From Pararhizobium capsulatum DSM 1112 (GTDB lineage: Bacteria; Pseudomonadota; Alphaproteobacteria; Rhizobiales; Rhizobiaceae), in the NCBI RefSeq assembly GCF_030814475.1, contig NZ_JAUSVF010000001.1, forward strand, positions 765,001-829,000: a DNA stretch of 64,000 nucleotides, in the 5' to 3' direction. The translations under genes were made by a program, and so were the position numbers. This document shows positions 7,870 to 16,990 of this stretch, one piece after another. Each line of letters begins with the position of its first letter. Position 1 is the first letter of the stretch. The notes under the pieces are model-generated. The model saw only the letters and a program-made list of their open reading frames with translations, was not told the origin of the DNA and searched no databases.

Positions 7870-8933
7870 CCGCCCTCGCCGAACCCCGCCCACCAAAGCG
7901 CAAGCCTGTCGTCGTGCGCCGTATCCTGTTTAGCGGTATGGAGGCGGTCGAAGCCGACACGCGGCAGAGCTTTCCGCGCCATATCCACGACACCTTCGGC
8001 ATCGGCCTCATCCACCGCGGCGCCCAACGCTCGGCCAGTGGCCGCGGCCCGGTCGAGGCGGGCGCCGGTGATGTGATTACCGTCAATCCGGGTGAAATTC
8101 ATGATGGCCTGCCGATTGGTGGGGATGGCCGTGCCTGGCATATGCTCTATCTCGACCCGGAGCTGATGGGTGAGGCCTGTCGTGATGTCAGTGAAGCAAA
8201 GTATCGCGTGGCCGAGTTTTCCGATCCCGTGATCCGCAACCCTATTATCGCATCCGATTTCGCGCGGGTTTACGCGACCATCACCGGCCGAAGTTTGGCA
8301 GCGGAAGATGCCCCGAACGCCCTCTTCTCCTCATCTGGGAGGTGGCCCGAAGGGCCGGATGAGGGTGCCTTGCCGCACACTCGGACCGCGCCGTCCCACC
8401 CCCCTTCTGTCGGCTGCGCCGGGAGGCTACCCCCGCCAATCTTCCCCCTTGAGGGGGAGATGCCCGACAGGGCAGAGGGGGGTAAAAGCCACAAGCTCGA
8501 ACCCCACGGCAGCCCATCATCGGCGGAACAACAAACCGCGATCATGGCCGCCGAAGCCTGGCTGCTCCAAACCTGCGCCACCCTGCTTGTGCAGCAATCT
8601 ACCATAAGACCCGGCATTCCCGCATCCGTGCGCCACGCCCGCATTCTGATCGACGATGACCCAACCGCACCGATCTCCCTCTCCGATCTTGCCGAGGCAA
8701 GCGGCCTCAGTCGCTATCAGGTCCTGCGCGCCTTCTCCCAATGGATGGGCCTTACTCCCCACGCCTACATCGTCCAGCGCCGTCTCAATATGGCGCGGCG
8801 GTTTATCGGCACAGGCATGCCGCTCGCCGACGCCGCTGCCGCAAGCGGCTTTTCCGACCAGAGCCATATGACCCGGCTTTTCACCCGCTTTTTCGGCTTC
8901 AGCCCCGGCATGCTCGCAGCCGGCCGGCGCTGA
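7866..8933 (+). CDS. AraC-family regulator carrying an in-frame palindromic-repeat insertion
   Basis: The 355-aa protein has an N-terminal cupin-like sensor (PRHIHDTFGIGLIHRGAQRS) and a C-terminal AraC HTH (about 255-352: LSDLAEASGLSRYQVLRAFS, LADAAAASGFSDQSHMTRLF). Relatives near LysE exporters are usually about 280-290 aa. The extra length is explained by residues about 150-215, which are encoded by rhizobial palindromic repeats (8320-8510) inserted without breaking the frame. The ATG at 7866 overlaps the stop of the GFA gene. The downstream LysE exporter is the likely target. Whether the insertion is tolerated in the interdomain linker is unknown. Confidence 0.85.
   Translation: MTALAEPRPPKRKPVVVRRILFSGMEAVEADTRQSFPRHIHDTFGIGLIHRGAQRSASGRGPVEAGAGDVITVNPGEIHDGLPIGGDGRAWHMLYLDPELMGEACRDVSEAKYRVAEFSDPVIRNPIIASDFARVYATITGRSLAAEDAPNALFSSSGRWPEGPDEGALPHTRTAPSHPPSVGCAGRLPPPIFPLEGEMPDRAEGGKSHKLEPHGSPSSAEQQTAIMAAEAWLLQTCATLLVQQSTIRPGIPASVRHARILIDDDPTAPISLSDLAEASGLSRYQVLRAFSQWMGLTPHAYIVQRRLNMARRFIGTGMPLADAAAASGFSDQSHMTRLFTRFFGFSPGMLAAGRR
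8320..8510. repeat. Palindromic repeat elements inside the AraC coding sequence
   Basis: Two modules are present. The first (about 8322-8400) has GGTGGCCCGAAGGGCCGGATGAGGG and TGCCGCACACTCGG, also seen at 16200-16270. The second (about 8448-8495) has CCCCTTGAGGGGGAG and AGAGGGGGGTAAAA, also seen at 3640-3695. The total added length keeps the frame open, giving a low-complexity Pro/Gly-rich stretch in the protein. Confidence 0.75.
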
Positions 8934-9005
8934 CTCTGCAATTGCGTTCAAGACTTAAGGCCAACTTCCCGGTTGACTGGCTGCAGTCCAACACGGGAGC
9001 CCACA

Positions 9006-9617
9006 ATGAGCCTCGATTACATCTTCACATCGCTGATCGTCATCCTGCTGCCGGGAACCGGCGTGCTCTATACGCTCGCCTGCGGCCTGAACGGCGGCGT
9101 GCGTGGCAGCATCCTGGCAGCTGTCGGCTGCACGCTCGGCATCCTGCCGCATCTGGCAGCAAGTGTCGTCGGCCTTGCGGCCCTTCTGCACACCAGCGCA
9201 CTCGCCTTCGAAATCGTCAAATATCTCGGCGTCGCCTATCTGTTCTACATGGCATGGCGCGTAGCCCGGAATACGGAAAGCCTTGAAGTCAACGAAAACG
9301 CACCGCGCCTTTCCGCCACCCGCACAATCGCCACCGGCTTCCTGCTCAATATCCTGAACCCGAAACTGTCGCTGTTCTTCCTGGCCTTCTTGCCGCAATT
9401 CGTCGCCGTCGATTCCACAAATCAGACGATGGCGATGATCGGCCTTGCCCTAATCTTCATGGCCCTGACCTTCGTCGTTTTCATCGGATATGGCCTTTTC
9501 GCCGCCTTTACCCGCCGACAGATCGTATCACGGCCGGGCGTGACCTTTTGGCTACGCCGCTCCTTCGCCGCCGCTTTCGGGCTGATGGGGTTGCGACTGG
9601 CGCTCGGTGGGCGCTGA
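9006..9617 (+). CDS. LysE/RhtB-family amino-acid exporter
   Basis: The 203-aa hydrophobic protein has the LysE-family layout: an N-terminal helix with LLPGTGVLYTLACGL, GLNGGVRGSILAAVGCTLGI, and GFLLNILNPKLSLFFLAFLPQF in the middle. These inner-membrane proteins export amino acids or related metabolites. The ATG at 9006 is preferred because the family N-terminus begins there, 72 bp downstream of the AraC-type gene that probably regulates it. Confidence 0.88.
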   Translation: MSLDYIFTSLIVILLPGTGVLYTLACGLNGGVRGSILAAVGCTLGILPHLAASVVGLAALLHTSALAFEIVKYLGVAYLFYMAWRVARNTESLEVNENAPRLSATRTIATGFLLNILNPKLSLFFLAFLPQFVAVDSTNQTMAMIGLALIFMALTFVVFIGYGLFAAFTRRQIVSRPGVTFWLRRSFAAAFGLMGLRLALGGR

Positions 9618-9910
9618 TGGCGGAAATCCTCACGGAACAAGACTGTTGTTTTCCATGCTCTGCGCCCCGCCCGGCATCCCCGTCAAGGTAGGGCAATCAC
9701 TTATGGAAGTCCCCTCTCGACAAGGAGGGAGGGGCTCAACCCAGCCATCCGCCTCCAGCTTGTGGGAAGGGTTGGGGAGGGGCTGAACTGGCGTGCCCCG
9801 AGGCTGATCGCCTCTCTCGCTCGATATCCGTTTGATCCGACGCGCAAAACTTCGTATTCGAAAGGCCCCTCCAGAGCGTCAACGCCCGGATCATCAAGGA
9901 GCTATCCCAA

Positions 9911-10585
9911 GTGTCATCCCCCACGTCGCCGGTTTTCGGCAAGAAATATTCCGCCTTCCTGTTCGACATGGATGGCACCTTGCTGAATTCGATTGCGGCT
10001 GCTGAACGGGTCTGGAGCCGCTGGGCGGAACGTCATGGGCTGGATGTTGCGACCTTCCTGCCGACCATGCACGGTAAGCGTGGCGTCGATACCATTCGCC
10101 AGCTTGGTCTTCCGGGCGTGGATCCGGTAGCGGAAGCAGCCCAGGTGACACAGGATGAAATCGATGATGTCACCGGCGTCATCCCGATCCCCGGCGCCAT
10201 CGATTTCGTCAAAAACCTGCCCGCCGAGCGTTGGGCGATCGTTACCTCCTCGCCCATAAAGCTCGCCAAGGTCCGCATGGCTGCTGCCGGCCTGCCAGAG
10301 CCGAAATTCATCGTGACGGCGGAAGATGTTTCCCGCGGAAAGCCAAGTCCGGAATGCTATCTGCTCGGCGCAAAGCGCGTCGGCTTCGATCCGACAGAAT
10401 GCCTGGTGTTCGAAGATGTGGCTGCCGGTGTTCTGGCCGGTGAAGCCGCTGGTTCGGATGTCATGGTCATTACCACGACCCACACCCATCCGCTCGAAAC
10501 CTCCCATCCCGGCATCAACGGCTACCACGGCATCGTGGCCGCCACGGATGAGAATGGTAATCTGTATCTTACTGATAACCGGTGA
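9911..10585 (+). CDS. HAD-superfamily phosphatase (GPP-like sugar phosphatase)
   Basis: The 224-aa protein has HAD motif I FLFDMDGTLLNS (Asp19, Asp21), motif II VTSSP, motif III KPSPECYLLGAKRVG and motif IV VFEDVAAGV. A helical cap follows motif I, as in subfamily IA enzymes that dephosphorylate small sugar or polyol phosphates. The start is GTG at 9911, preceded by AAGGAG at about 9896. The nearby intergenic stretch at 9700-9790 is G-rich and repeat-like. The specific substrate cannot be told from sequence. Confidence 0.85.
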   Translation: MSSPTSPVFGKKYSAFLFDMDGTLLNSIAAAERVWSRWAERHGLDVATFLPTMHGKRGVDTIRQLGLPGVDPVAEAAQVTQDEIDDVTGVIPIPGAIDFVKNLPAERWAIVTSSPIKLAKVRMAAAGLPEPKFIVTAEDVSRGKPSPECYLLGAKRVGFDPTECLVFEDVAAGVLAGEAAGSDVMVITTTHTHPLETSHPGINGYHGIVAATDENGNLYLTDNR

Positions 10586-10595
10586 CAGATCGCGA

Positions 10596-11399
10596 TCAGT
10601 CCTTCCAGAGATGATGAAAATGCTGCACCGGCCCATGGCCGGAGCCGACGGAAAGATCGGCTGCGGCGGCGATAGCACCCAGCAGATAGTCTTTAGCAGT
10701 CTCGGTGGCGGTGCCAACGTCCGCACCCTTGGCAAGCTCGGCGGCAAGTGCGCTTGAAAGCGTGCAGCCGGTGCCATGGGTGTTTGCCGTCGCAATACGT
10801 GCACCCTCGAACCAGCGGACACCGCGCGTCGTCACAAGCACATCCGGGCTGTCGCCCTCATCAAGATGGCCGCCCTTGACCAGCACGGCCTTCGGGCCGC
10901 GGGCGAGAAGCCGGCTTGCCTGCGCCGCCATGCCGTCACGATCATCAGCGGGCTCCTCGCCGAGTAGAGCGGCTGCTTCCGGCAGATTGGGCGTAACGAG
11001 CGTCGCCAGCGGCAGTAGCCGGCGGCAAAGCACCTCCACGGCATCCGGCGCCAGCAGCGGCGCACCGCCCTTGGCAATCATCACAGGGTCGAGCACGATG
11101 GGGATATCGCGGTGCGCGACTAGAACGTCGGCCACGGCTTGCGCAATGCCGGCATTGGCGATCATGCCGATCTTCACCGCATCGACCCGGACATCGGCGA
11201 AGACGGCAGCGATCTGCTGTGCCACGAAATCGGGCGGCACGGCCTGCACACCGGTCACTCCTTGCGTGTTCTGCGCCGTCAGTGCCGTCAGCGCCGCCAT
11301 ACCGTAGACGCCACGGGCGGCAAAGGTCTTGAGATCAGCCTGAATACCGGCGCCTCCGGAGGGATCGGAGCCGGCGATGGAGAGAACATTGCAGATCAT
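10596..11399 (-). CDS. thiD: Hydroxymethylpyrimidine / phosphomethylpyrimidine kinase
   Basis: The 267-aa ribokinase-fold kinase starts NVLSIAGSDPSGGAGIQADLK and ends with the TANTHGTGCTLSSALAAELAKG anion hole. It phosphorylates HMP and then HMP-P in thiamine synthesis. Its ATG overlaps the thiE stop by ATGA, making it the last gene of a translationally coupled thiM-thiE-thiD operon controlled by the TPP riboswitch ahead of thiM. Confidence 0.95.
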   Translation of the reverse strand: MICNVLSIAGSDPSGGAGIQADLKTFAARGVYGMAALTALTAQNTQGVTGVQAVPPDFVAQQIAAVFADVRVDAVKIGMIANAGIAQAVADVLVAHRDIPIVLDPVMIAKGGAPLLAPDAVEVLCRRLLPLATLVTPNLPEAAALLGEEPADDRDGMAAQASRLLARGPKAVLVKGGHLDEGDSPDVLVTTRGVRWFEGARIATANTHGTGCTLSSALAAELAKGADVGTATETAKDYLLGAIAAAADLSVGSGHGPVQHFHHLWKD

Positions 11400-12031
11400 C
11401 GGCGAGCCTCCTTGATCAGGATGGCAAGCGCACGGGCGGCCTCACGCGGATCGGGCGTGCCGCAGATAGCTGAGACGACTGCAAGGCCATCGGCGCCGGC
11501 GTCGAGAACGGCCTTGACATGGCTGCCTTTAAGCCCGCCGATGGCGACGGAGGGCACCGGGCTCGCCGCGACAAGAGCAGCAAGACCATCGAAACCAACG
11601 GGCTGTTTGTGATCCGGCTTCGTCGCCGTCGCAAAGACGGGCCCGACACCGACATAATCGACGATGCCGGGATCTAGCCTCCGGGTGGCTTCCAGCGTCT
11701 CCACGGAAACGCCGAGTATCATCTTCTTGCCGATCTGCTTGCGTGCAAGTGCGGGGTCGCCATCATCCTGCCCGATATGCAGCCCATCCGCGCCGATCCG
11801 GCAAGCTGCCTCGATATCGTCATTGACGATCAATAACGCGCCGGTGCCTGCCAGCGCCCGTTTCAGCGTCAAGCCAGTCTCGACAAGCCGCTCGGTACCG
11901 CCGGTCTTGTCACGCAGCTGTACGATCGTCGTACCGCCTTCGACGGCTGCCCGCGCCGTCTCCACCATGCCATAGCCGGCGCAGAGGTCGGGATCGAGAA
12001 CCAGATAGAGCGAGAGGTCGAAGCGCTTCAT
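11396..12031 (-). CDS. thiE: Thiamine-phosphate synthase
   Basis: The 211-aa TIM-barrel enzyme has GTTIVQLRDKTGGTERLV, the diphosphate-binding ALLIVNDDIEAA, LHIGQDDGDPALARKQIG and VGVGPVFATATKPDH. It couples HMP-PP to thiazole phosphate. The start is the ATG at 12031, which overlaps the thiM stop (ATGA); the frame is open further upstream but only as a shadow of thiM. ThiE here supplies the condensation step between the ThiM and ThiD products. Confidence 0.94.
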   Translation of the reverse strand: MKRFDLSLYLVLDPDLCAGYGMVETARAAVEGGTTIVQLRDKTGGTERLVETGLTLKRALAGTGALLIVNDDIEAACRIGADGLHIGQDDGDPALARKQIGKKMILGVSVETLEATRRLDPGIVDYVGVGPVFATATKPDHKQPVGFDGLAALVAASPVPSVAIGGLKGSHVKAVLDAGADGLAVVSAICGTPDPREAARALAILIKEARR

Positions 12032-12825
12032 GCCGTCGTTACCGTGGCATCGAGCGCGGCCGGATCGAGGGCTGCAAGCGCATCGAGGAAGCGCCACTGG
12101 AACGAGCCCGGTCCTTCCGCGAGCTTCGCAGCCTCGGTCCCGGCCGCAGCAAAGGTAGCAAGCGCGGCAATCGTCGCATCGAACGGCGCATCCGGGCGCA
12201 CTGCCACGAAGGCGCCGACAAGGCAGGTGAGTGAGCATCCGAGAGCGGTAATCTTCGGCATGAGCGCCGAGCCGCCATGGATATGCGCAGACCGTAAGCC
12301 ATCCGTTACGAAATCTACCTCTCCTGTCACGGCAACCACAGCCCTATGCTGGCGTGCAAGCAGGATGGCCGATTGCTCGGCAAACTCGACCGAATCCCCG
12401 CTATCCACGCCTTTCCCGGCACCTGTGCCGCCGGCAAGGGCGATAATCTCGGAAGCATTGGCGCGAATGATCGCCGGCTTCAAACCCATGAGGCTGCGTG
12501 TCGCATCCCGTCGGAAGCCGGTGGCGTAATGCGCAACCGGATCGAGCGCCCAGGGCTTGCCCGCAGCATTGGCAGCTTTCGCGGCCGCCTCCATGCCGGC
12601 AATCCACTGCGTCGACAGTGTGCCGATATTGATTGTGAGCGCACCGGCGATGCCGGCAAACTCGCCGGCCTCCTCTGGGGCATGCACCATGGCGGGCGAA
12701 GCGCCGGCGGCCAGCATGACATTGGCGGCGATGTTCATCGCCACGTAATTGGTGATGCACTGGACGAGCGGGGCGCGCGCGCGCATCTGCGTTAAAAACC
12801 GGCTTGCGGGAATGGTGTTCGTCAT
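12028..12825 (-). CDS. thiM: Hydroxyethylthiazole kinase
   Basis: The 265-aa kinase has VQCITNYVAMNIAANVMLAAGASPAM at its N-terminus and the ALGCSLTCLVGAFVA loop near the C-terminus, where the usual Gly-Thr-Gly-Cys reads ALGCSLT. It phosphorylates the thiazole alcohol, a salvage reaction. As first gene of thiM-E-D, with no thiC or thiG nearby, it marks this operon as a salvage unit. The TPP riboswitch lies 55-140 bp upstream of its ATG. Confidence 0.93.
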   Translation of the reverse strand: MTNTIPASRFLTQMRARAPLVQCITNYVAMNIAANVMLAAGASPAMVHAPEEAGEFAGIAGALTINIGTLSTQWIAGMEAAAKAANAAGKPWALDPVAHYATGFRRDATRSLMGLKPAIIRANASEIIALAGGTGAGKGVDSGDSVEFAEQSAILLARQHRAVVAVTGEVDFVTDGLRSAHIHGGSALMPKITALGCSLTCLVGAFVAVRPDAPFDATIAALATFAAAGTEAAKLAEGPGSFQWRFLDALAALDPAALDATVTTA

Positions 12826-12880
12826 CTCGGCCCCTTTCGACGGGGGCGGACGTCGGGCGGGCCACGAGGCTGCGGCAGGC

Positions 12881-12966
12881 CCGAAACGACTCCCTCCGCC
12901 AGCATGATCTGGTTCAGGTTCAAAGGGTGCTTCTCAGCCCGGCTTTCGCCAGACGCCCCTGTCTTT
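12881..12966 (-). promoter_or_regulatory. TPP (thi-box) riboswitch
   Basis: On the minus strand the sequence runs AGGGGCGTC...GCTGAGAAGCACCCTTTGAACCTGAACCAGATCATGCTGGCGGAGGGA. It contains the invariant CTGAGA, ACCCTTTGAACCTGA and CTGGCGNAGGGA blocks of the TPP aptamer in the right order, just upstream of thiM. Binding of thiamine diphosphate would shut off thiMED. Ribosome-binding-site occlusion is usual in Gram-negatives, but no clear terminator stem was identified. Confidence 0.93.
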
Positions 12967-13086
12967 CACCTCTTTTGTGCCAGAGATGGGTAAGCCTGTC
13001 ACGCGGAAATTTCGAAGTCGAATGCCATAAACAATGAAACAGTCCAAAAGGACGGTTTCATTGTTTCAAATCTAAATAGGCCGAAA

Positions 13087-14670
13087 TCAGGCCGCCTTGG
13101 CGACGTGATATTCCTTGATGGCGACCATCTTGATTGCCGGGAAACGCTCCGCCTCGTAACGCAGCGAAAAGCTGTCCTGCGCCAGGAAAACCGGGTCGCC
13201 ATCCAGATCGCGGGCGATATCGCCGCGCTTGACGGTGAGGAATTTTTCAAGCTCCGCCGGCTGGTCGGACGAGATCCAGCGGCAGACTGAAAAGCGGGCC
13301 ATATCGAAGGAAACCGGCAGCCCATATTCCGATTGCAGCCGCTCCTTCAGGACGTCGAGTTGCAGCGCGCCGACGACGCCGACGATGGCCGGCGAGCCAT
13401 CTTCGGGCTGGAACAGCTGCACAACGCCTTCCTCGGCCATCTGCTGCAGCGCTTCCTTCAGTTTCTTCGCTTTCATCGCATCTTCCAGCCGCACGCGGCG
13501 CAGGATTTCCGGCGAGAAGTTCGGCACGCCCTGGAACACCAGCGCCTCGCCTTCGGTCAGCGTATCACCGATCCTGAGCGTCCCGTGGTTTGGGATGCCG
13601 ACGACATCGCCGGCATAGGCGGTATCGGCCAGTTGGCGTTGCGAGGCAAAGAAGAACTGCGGCGCAGTGAGGCCGAGCTGCTTGCCGGTGCGCGCCAGTC
13701 GCGCTTTCATGCCGCGCTCCAGCTTGCCCGAGCAGATGCGGGCAAAGGCGATACGGTCGCGGTGGTTGGGGTCCATGTTCGCCTGGATCTTGAAGACAAA
13801 GGCGGTCATGCGGTCTTCCGCGGCATGCACGGTGCGGATGTCGGCCACCTGATCGCGCGGCGGCGGCGCAAAATCGCCCAGCGCATTGATGAGATCGCGA
13901 ACGCCGAAATTCCTGAGCGCCGAGCCGAAGAACACCGGCGTCATATGGCCTTCGAGAAACGCCTGACGATCGAACGGACGGCAGGCCTCGATGGCCAGTT
14001 CCGTTTCGTCGATGAAGGCCTGGCGTTCATTTTCGGGCAGCCGGCCAGCCACGGCCTGGGGGCCGTTGACCTTGGTCGGGGTAATCTCGGTATCCGAGCC
14101 ACGCACGGTGTTTTCAGCGATATTATAGGAGCCGCAGAAGGTCTTGGAGCGGCCGATCGGCCAGGTGATCGGCGCCGTGTCGAGTGCCAGCTTCTCTTCC
14201 ACCTCGTCGAGGATCTCGAAGGGATCGCGGCTTTCCCGGTCCATCTTGTTGATGAAGGTGAGGATCGGGATGTCGCGCATGCGGCAGACTTCGAACAGCT
14301 TCAGCGTCCGCGGCTCGATGCCCTTGGCGGCGTCGATGACCATGACGGCCGCATCGACAGCCGTCAGCGTGCGATAGGTGTCGTCCGCGAAGTCTTCGTG
14401 GCCGGGCGTATCGAGGATGTTGAAGACGTTGCCGTCATATTCGAAGGTCATCACCGAAGTGACGACCGAGATGCCGCGCTCGCGTTCGATCTTCATCCAG
14501 TCCGAGCGGGTCTGGATACGGTCCTTCTTGGCCTTGACTTCGCCTGCGAGCTGGATCGCGCCGCCGAACAGCAGCAGCTTTTCGGTGAGCGTGGTCTTGC
14601 CGGCATCGGGGTGGGCGATAATCGCGAAGGTACGGCGGCGGGAAACCGCCTCTGCAAGGCTTTCGGCCAT
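13087..14670 (-). CDS. prfC: Peptide chain release factor 3
   Basis: The 527-aa translational GTPase has P-loop AHPDAGKTTLTEK, switch II DTPGHEDFADDTYR and the NKMDR guanine motif, plus the RF3-specific IQTRSDWMKIERERGISV. RF3 recycles RF1/RF2 from terminating ribosomes. The ATG at 14670 (MAESLAEAV) fits family length. The frame stays open for almost 2 kb further upstream, but only antisense to dut and the GNAT gene. It stands alone, transcribed away from dut with a 90-bp gap. Confidence 0.96.
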   Translation of the reverse strand: MAESLAEAVSRRRTFAIIAHPDAGKTTLTEKLLLFGGAIQLAGEVKAKKDRIQTRSDWMKIERERGISVVTSVMTFEYDGNVFNILDTPGHEDFADDTYRTLTAVDAAVMVIDAAKGIEPRTLKLFEVCRMRDIPILTFINKMDRESRDPFEILDEVEEKLALDTAPITWPIGRSKTFCGSYNIAENTVRGSDTEITPTKVNGPQAVAGRLPENERQAFIDETELAIEACRPFDRQAFLEGHMTPVFFGSALRNFGVRDLINALGDFAPPPRDQVADIRTVHAAEDRMTAFVFKIQANMDPNHRDRIAFARICSGKLERGMKARLARTGKQLGLTAPQFFFASQRQLADTAYAGDVVGIPNHGTLRIGDTLTEGEALVFQGVPNFSPEILRRVRLEDAMKAKKLKEALQQMAEEGVVQLFQPEDGSPAIVGVVGALQLDVLKERLQSEYGLPVSFDMARFSVCRWISSDQPAELEKFLTVKRGDIARDLDGDPVFLAQDSFSLRYEAERFPAIKMVAIKEYHVAKAA

Positions 14671-14760
14671 AATCATGAATCCTGTGAATTGCGGGCTATC
14701 TAGCCATTCCGGGGCGAGATTGCAATTGACCTTGGGTCCGCGGGGGCAAAGTAATGCCGC

Positions 14761-15231
14761 ATGACCTTGCACGCTGAAACCCGCCCGATGCTGAAACTCG
14801 TTCGCCTTGCCCATGGCGACGGGCTGGACCTGCCGTCTTATGAAACGACGGGTGCCGCAGGCATGGACCTGCGCGCGGCTGTCGCAGCCGATGCGACACT
14901 TACCCTGCAGCCCGGCGAACGCGCGCTGGTTCCGACCGGTTTCATCTTCGAAATCCCTGATGGTTACGAGGCGCAAATCCGCCCACGCTCCGGTCTTGCC
15001 TTCAAGCACGGCATCACCTGCCTCAACAGCCCCGGCACCATCGACAGCGACTATCGCGGCGAAGTGAAGGCGCTGCTGATCAATCACGGAACGGAACCCT
15101 TCATCGTCGAGCGCGGCATGCGCATCGCCCAGATTGTGATCGCGCCCGTCACGCAGGTTGCGGTCTGCGAGGCGGCCGAGACGAGCGAAACCCTGCGCGG
15201 TGCAGGCGGCTTCGGCTCCACCGGCGTCTGA
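14761..15231 (+). CDS. dut: Deoxyuridine 5'-triphosphate nucleotidohydrolase
   Basis: The 156-aa trimeric dUTPase has its five motifs in order: [50 protein letters not shown] and the C-terminal [10 protein letters not shown]. It hydrolyses dUTP to dUMP and keeps uracil out of DNA. The TGA is followed directly by the ATG of the next gene, so the two are probably co-transcribed. Confidence 0.96.
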   Translation: MTLHAETRPMLKLVRLAHGDGLDLPSYETTGAAGMDLRAAVAADATLTLQPGERALVPTGFIFEIPDGYEAQIRPRSGLAFKHGITCLNSPGTIDSDYRGEVKALLINHGTEPFIVERGMRIAQIVIAPVTQVAVCEAAETSETLRGAGGFGSTGV

Positions 15232-16113
15232 ATGCCGGGCGCGGAAGGGCTTACCTACCGCGAGGATTACTTCGCCGATCCCGCCGCGTGGCGCGGTCTG
15301 GTCAATCTGCTTCATGATACCTTCGGGATCGATGTCGGTCAGCTCGACCGGTTGGGCGGACCTGATCCCACAAGCCGGGCTTTTGCCTATTTCGACGAAG
15401 CCGGCGTCTGCGTTGCCAATTTCAGTCTGTTTTCCATGCCGATGGTGATCGATGGCCGGGCTGTCCGGGCCGTTGGTTACCAGTCCGGCGCTGTTCGGCC
15501 GGAGTGGCGTGGTCGCGGCCTGTATCGCGACCTGATGCAAAGGGCGTTTGCCTGGGCGAATGCGGCGGGCTGCGAACTCGAACTGCTGCTGACCGACAAG
15601 CCAGCGCTCTATGAAGCTTATGGTTTCCGCGCCGTGGCGGAACATGATTTCAAGGGTTTGGCGCCCATGGCGGACAGCGGCGTCGCGAAAGGCCGTCTGC
15701 TTGATCTCGATAACCCCGGCGATCTCGCCTTGACGACGCGGCTCCTGGCGACGCGTGCGCCGGTGTCGAGCCGTTTTGCCGTTACCCGGCAGGGCGAGAT
15801 GTTTCTGCTCAGCGCCGTTTTCGATGGCGACATCCGCCTGAGCTACAGCGCATCGCTCGATCTGATCGTAGCGTGGCAGATGGATGGGGCCGAGTTCAAG
15901 GTTCTCGATGTCGTCGCCGCCAAGATGCCGCCGCTCTCCACGATCCTCGCCGCGATTGGAACAACGGCGACGGAAGTCACCGTGTGTTTCCCACCGGACA
16001 AGCTGGGGTGGGAGGGAGAGGCCTTGGAGAGGAGGCCTCATGCCGGGCTGATGATCCGCGGCAACGTATCGCTGATTCATCCTCTCGCTCTTTCGCCGAT
16101 GGCAGGCTTCTGA
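15232..16113 (+). CDS. GNAT-family N-acetyltransferase
   Basis: The 293-aa protein has a GNAT core near residues 55-140: AVGYQSGAVRPEWRGRGLYRDLMQRAFAWA carries the R/Q-x-x-G-x-G/A acetyl-CoA loop (RGRGLY). It is followed by LLLTDKPALYEAYGF, the usual fourth strand. The C-terminal 130 residues have a second, poorly conserved domain, as in the Eis-like two-domain acetyltransferases. It begins immediately after the dut stop, so it belongs to the same transcript. The substrate is unknown. Confidence 0.8.
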   Translation: MPGAEGLTYREDYFADPAAWRGLVNLLHDTFGIDVGQLDRLGGPDPTSRAFAYFDEAGVCVANFSLFSMPMVIDGRAVRAVGYQSGAVRPEWRGRGLYRDLMQRAFAWANAAGCELELLLTDKPALYEAYGFRAVAEHDFKGLAPMADSGVAKGRLLDLDNPGDLALTTRLLATRAPVSSRFAVTRQGEMFLLSAVFDGDIRLSYSASLDLIVAWQMDGAEFKVLDVVAAKMPPLSTILAAIGTTATEVTVCFPPDKLGWEGEALERRPHAGLMIRGNVSLIHPLALSPMAGF

Positions 16114-16159
16114 GGTTTCGGGCCCCGCGCAAACACCGCTGTAGCGCTTTTCCTCTTCT

Positions 16160-16295
16160 TTCCTCTTCTCCCCAGCGGGGAGAAGTGCCGAGCGAATGCG
16201 AGGCGATGAGGGGGGCATTGCCGCACGTTCGGTACCAGCGTCCCCCTCATCCGGCCCTTCGGGCCACCTTCTCCCCGCTGGGGAGAAGAGGGAGA
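16160..16295. repeat. Rhizobial palindromic repeat (family copy 2)
   Basis: The region reads CTTCTCCCCAGCGGGGAGAA near 16165 and CTTCTCCCCGCTGGGGAGAA near 16270, separated by GCGAGGCGATGAGG and CCCTCATCCGGCCCTTCGGG. The long hairpin matches the arms at 3480-3605. It lies downstream of the GNAT gene and upstream of the Lrp gene's 3' end, where it may act as a bidirectional transcription barrier. Confidence 0.75.
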
Positions 16296-16436
16296 TTGCC
16301 GCCGTTTCAGCATTCCCCCAACAACGGGGACGTACCGATCGCACTTCCTCGGACGGCACTTGCCGCCGCATGTTGCGTACACAGGATCGTCCATACGCCG
16401 GCAAGCGCCATTCGCGCAGATCGGCCATGCCCATCG

Positions 16437-16937
16437 TCAGCCGCCCGTCAACGGCGGCAGCCGCCGTTTCACCGGACTGGATTTGACGATCGAGGTGTTG
16501 GTCTGGGCCTTTTCGGCGATGCGGTCGAGGATCGTGTCCAGCTGCTCCATGTCCCTGACCAGCAGTTTCGCGACGAAACAGTCGTCGCCGGTGATCTTGT
16601 CGCATTCGATGAATTCTGGCGTGTCGATAATCAGCTTCTCGACGATATGCAGCATGCCCGGCATAGGGCGCACGCGGACCACTGCCTGAAGCGTGTAACC
16701 CAGCGTCGAGGGGTTCACGTCCACGGTATAACCGGTGATGACGCCGCGTTCGTCGAGCTTTCGCAGCCGATCAGCCGTGCTGGGCGAAGACAGGCCGGCT
16801 TCAGCCGCCAGCTCTTTCAGCGAGATGCGGGCATTGGCGGAAAGCAGGTCGAGAAGTTTTCGGTCGACATCGTCAAGCACGGGAACCTCGAAGGTAATTT
16901 GGAATGATTGCCTGAAAATGGAAGACGATGTCAGCAT
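16437..16937 (-). CDS. Lrp/AsnC-family transcriptional regulator
   Basis: The protein is up to 166 aa, with an N-terminal winged HTH (LDDVDRKLLDLLSANARISLKELAAEAGLSSPSTADRLRKL) and a C-terminal RAM ligand-binding domain. The family start is usually just before LDDVDRK, so the GTG at 16880 (VLDDVD) is a good alternative to the ATG at 16937. It is divergent from the EamA transporter gene with a 53-bp gap, a common regulator/exporter pairing. Confidence 0.88.
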   Translation of the reverse strand: MLTSSSIFRQSFQITFEVPVLDDVDRKLLDLLSANARISLKELAAEAGLSSPSTADRLRKLDERGVITGYTVDVNPSTLGYTLQAVVRVRPMPGMLHIVEKLIIDTPEFIECDKITGDDCFVAKLLVRDMEQLDTILDRIAEKAQTNTSIVKSSPVKRRLPPLTGG

Positions 16938-16990
16938 TTCACCTGTTTGAAATTATGTAAACACCCCATTTCACCAGCTATTCTCCTTGC

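Noticed and set aside
13087..16605. A 1172-codon minus-strand open frame covering prfC and beyond
   Set aside because: Only 13087-14670 matches RF3. The upstream part is antisense to dut, the GNAT gene and a palindromic repeat, and has no family features.
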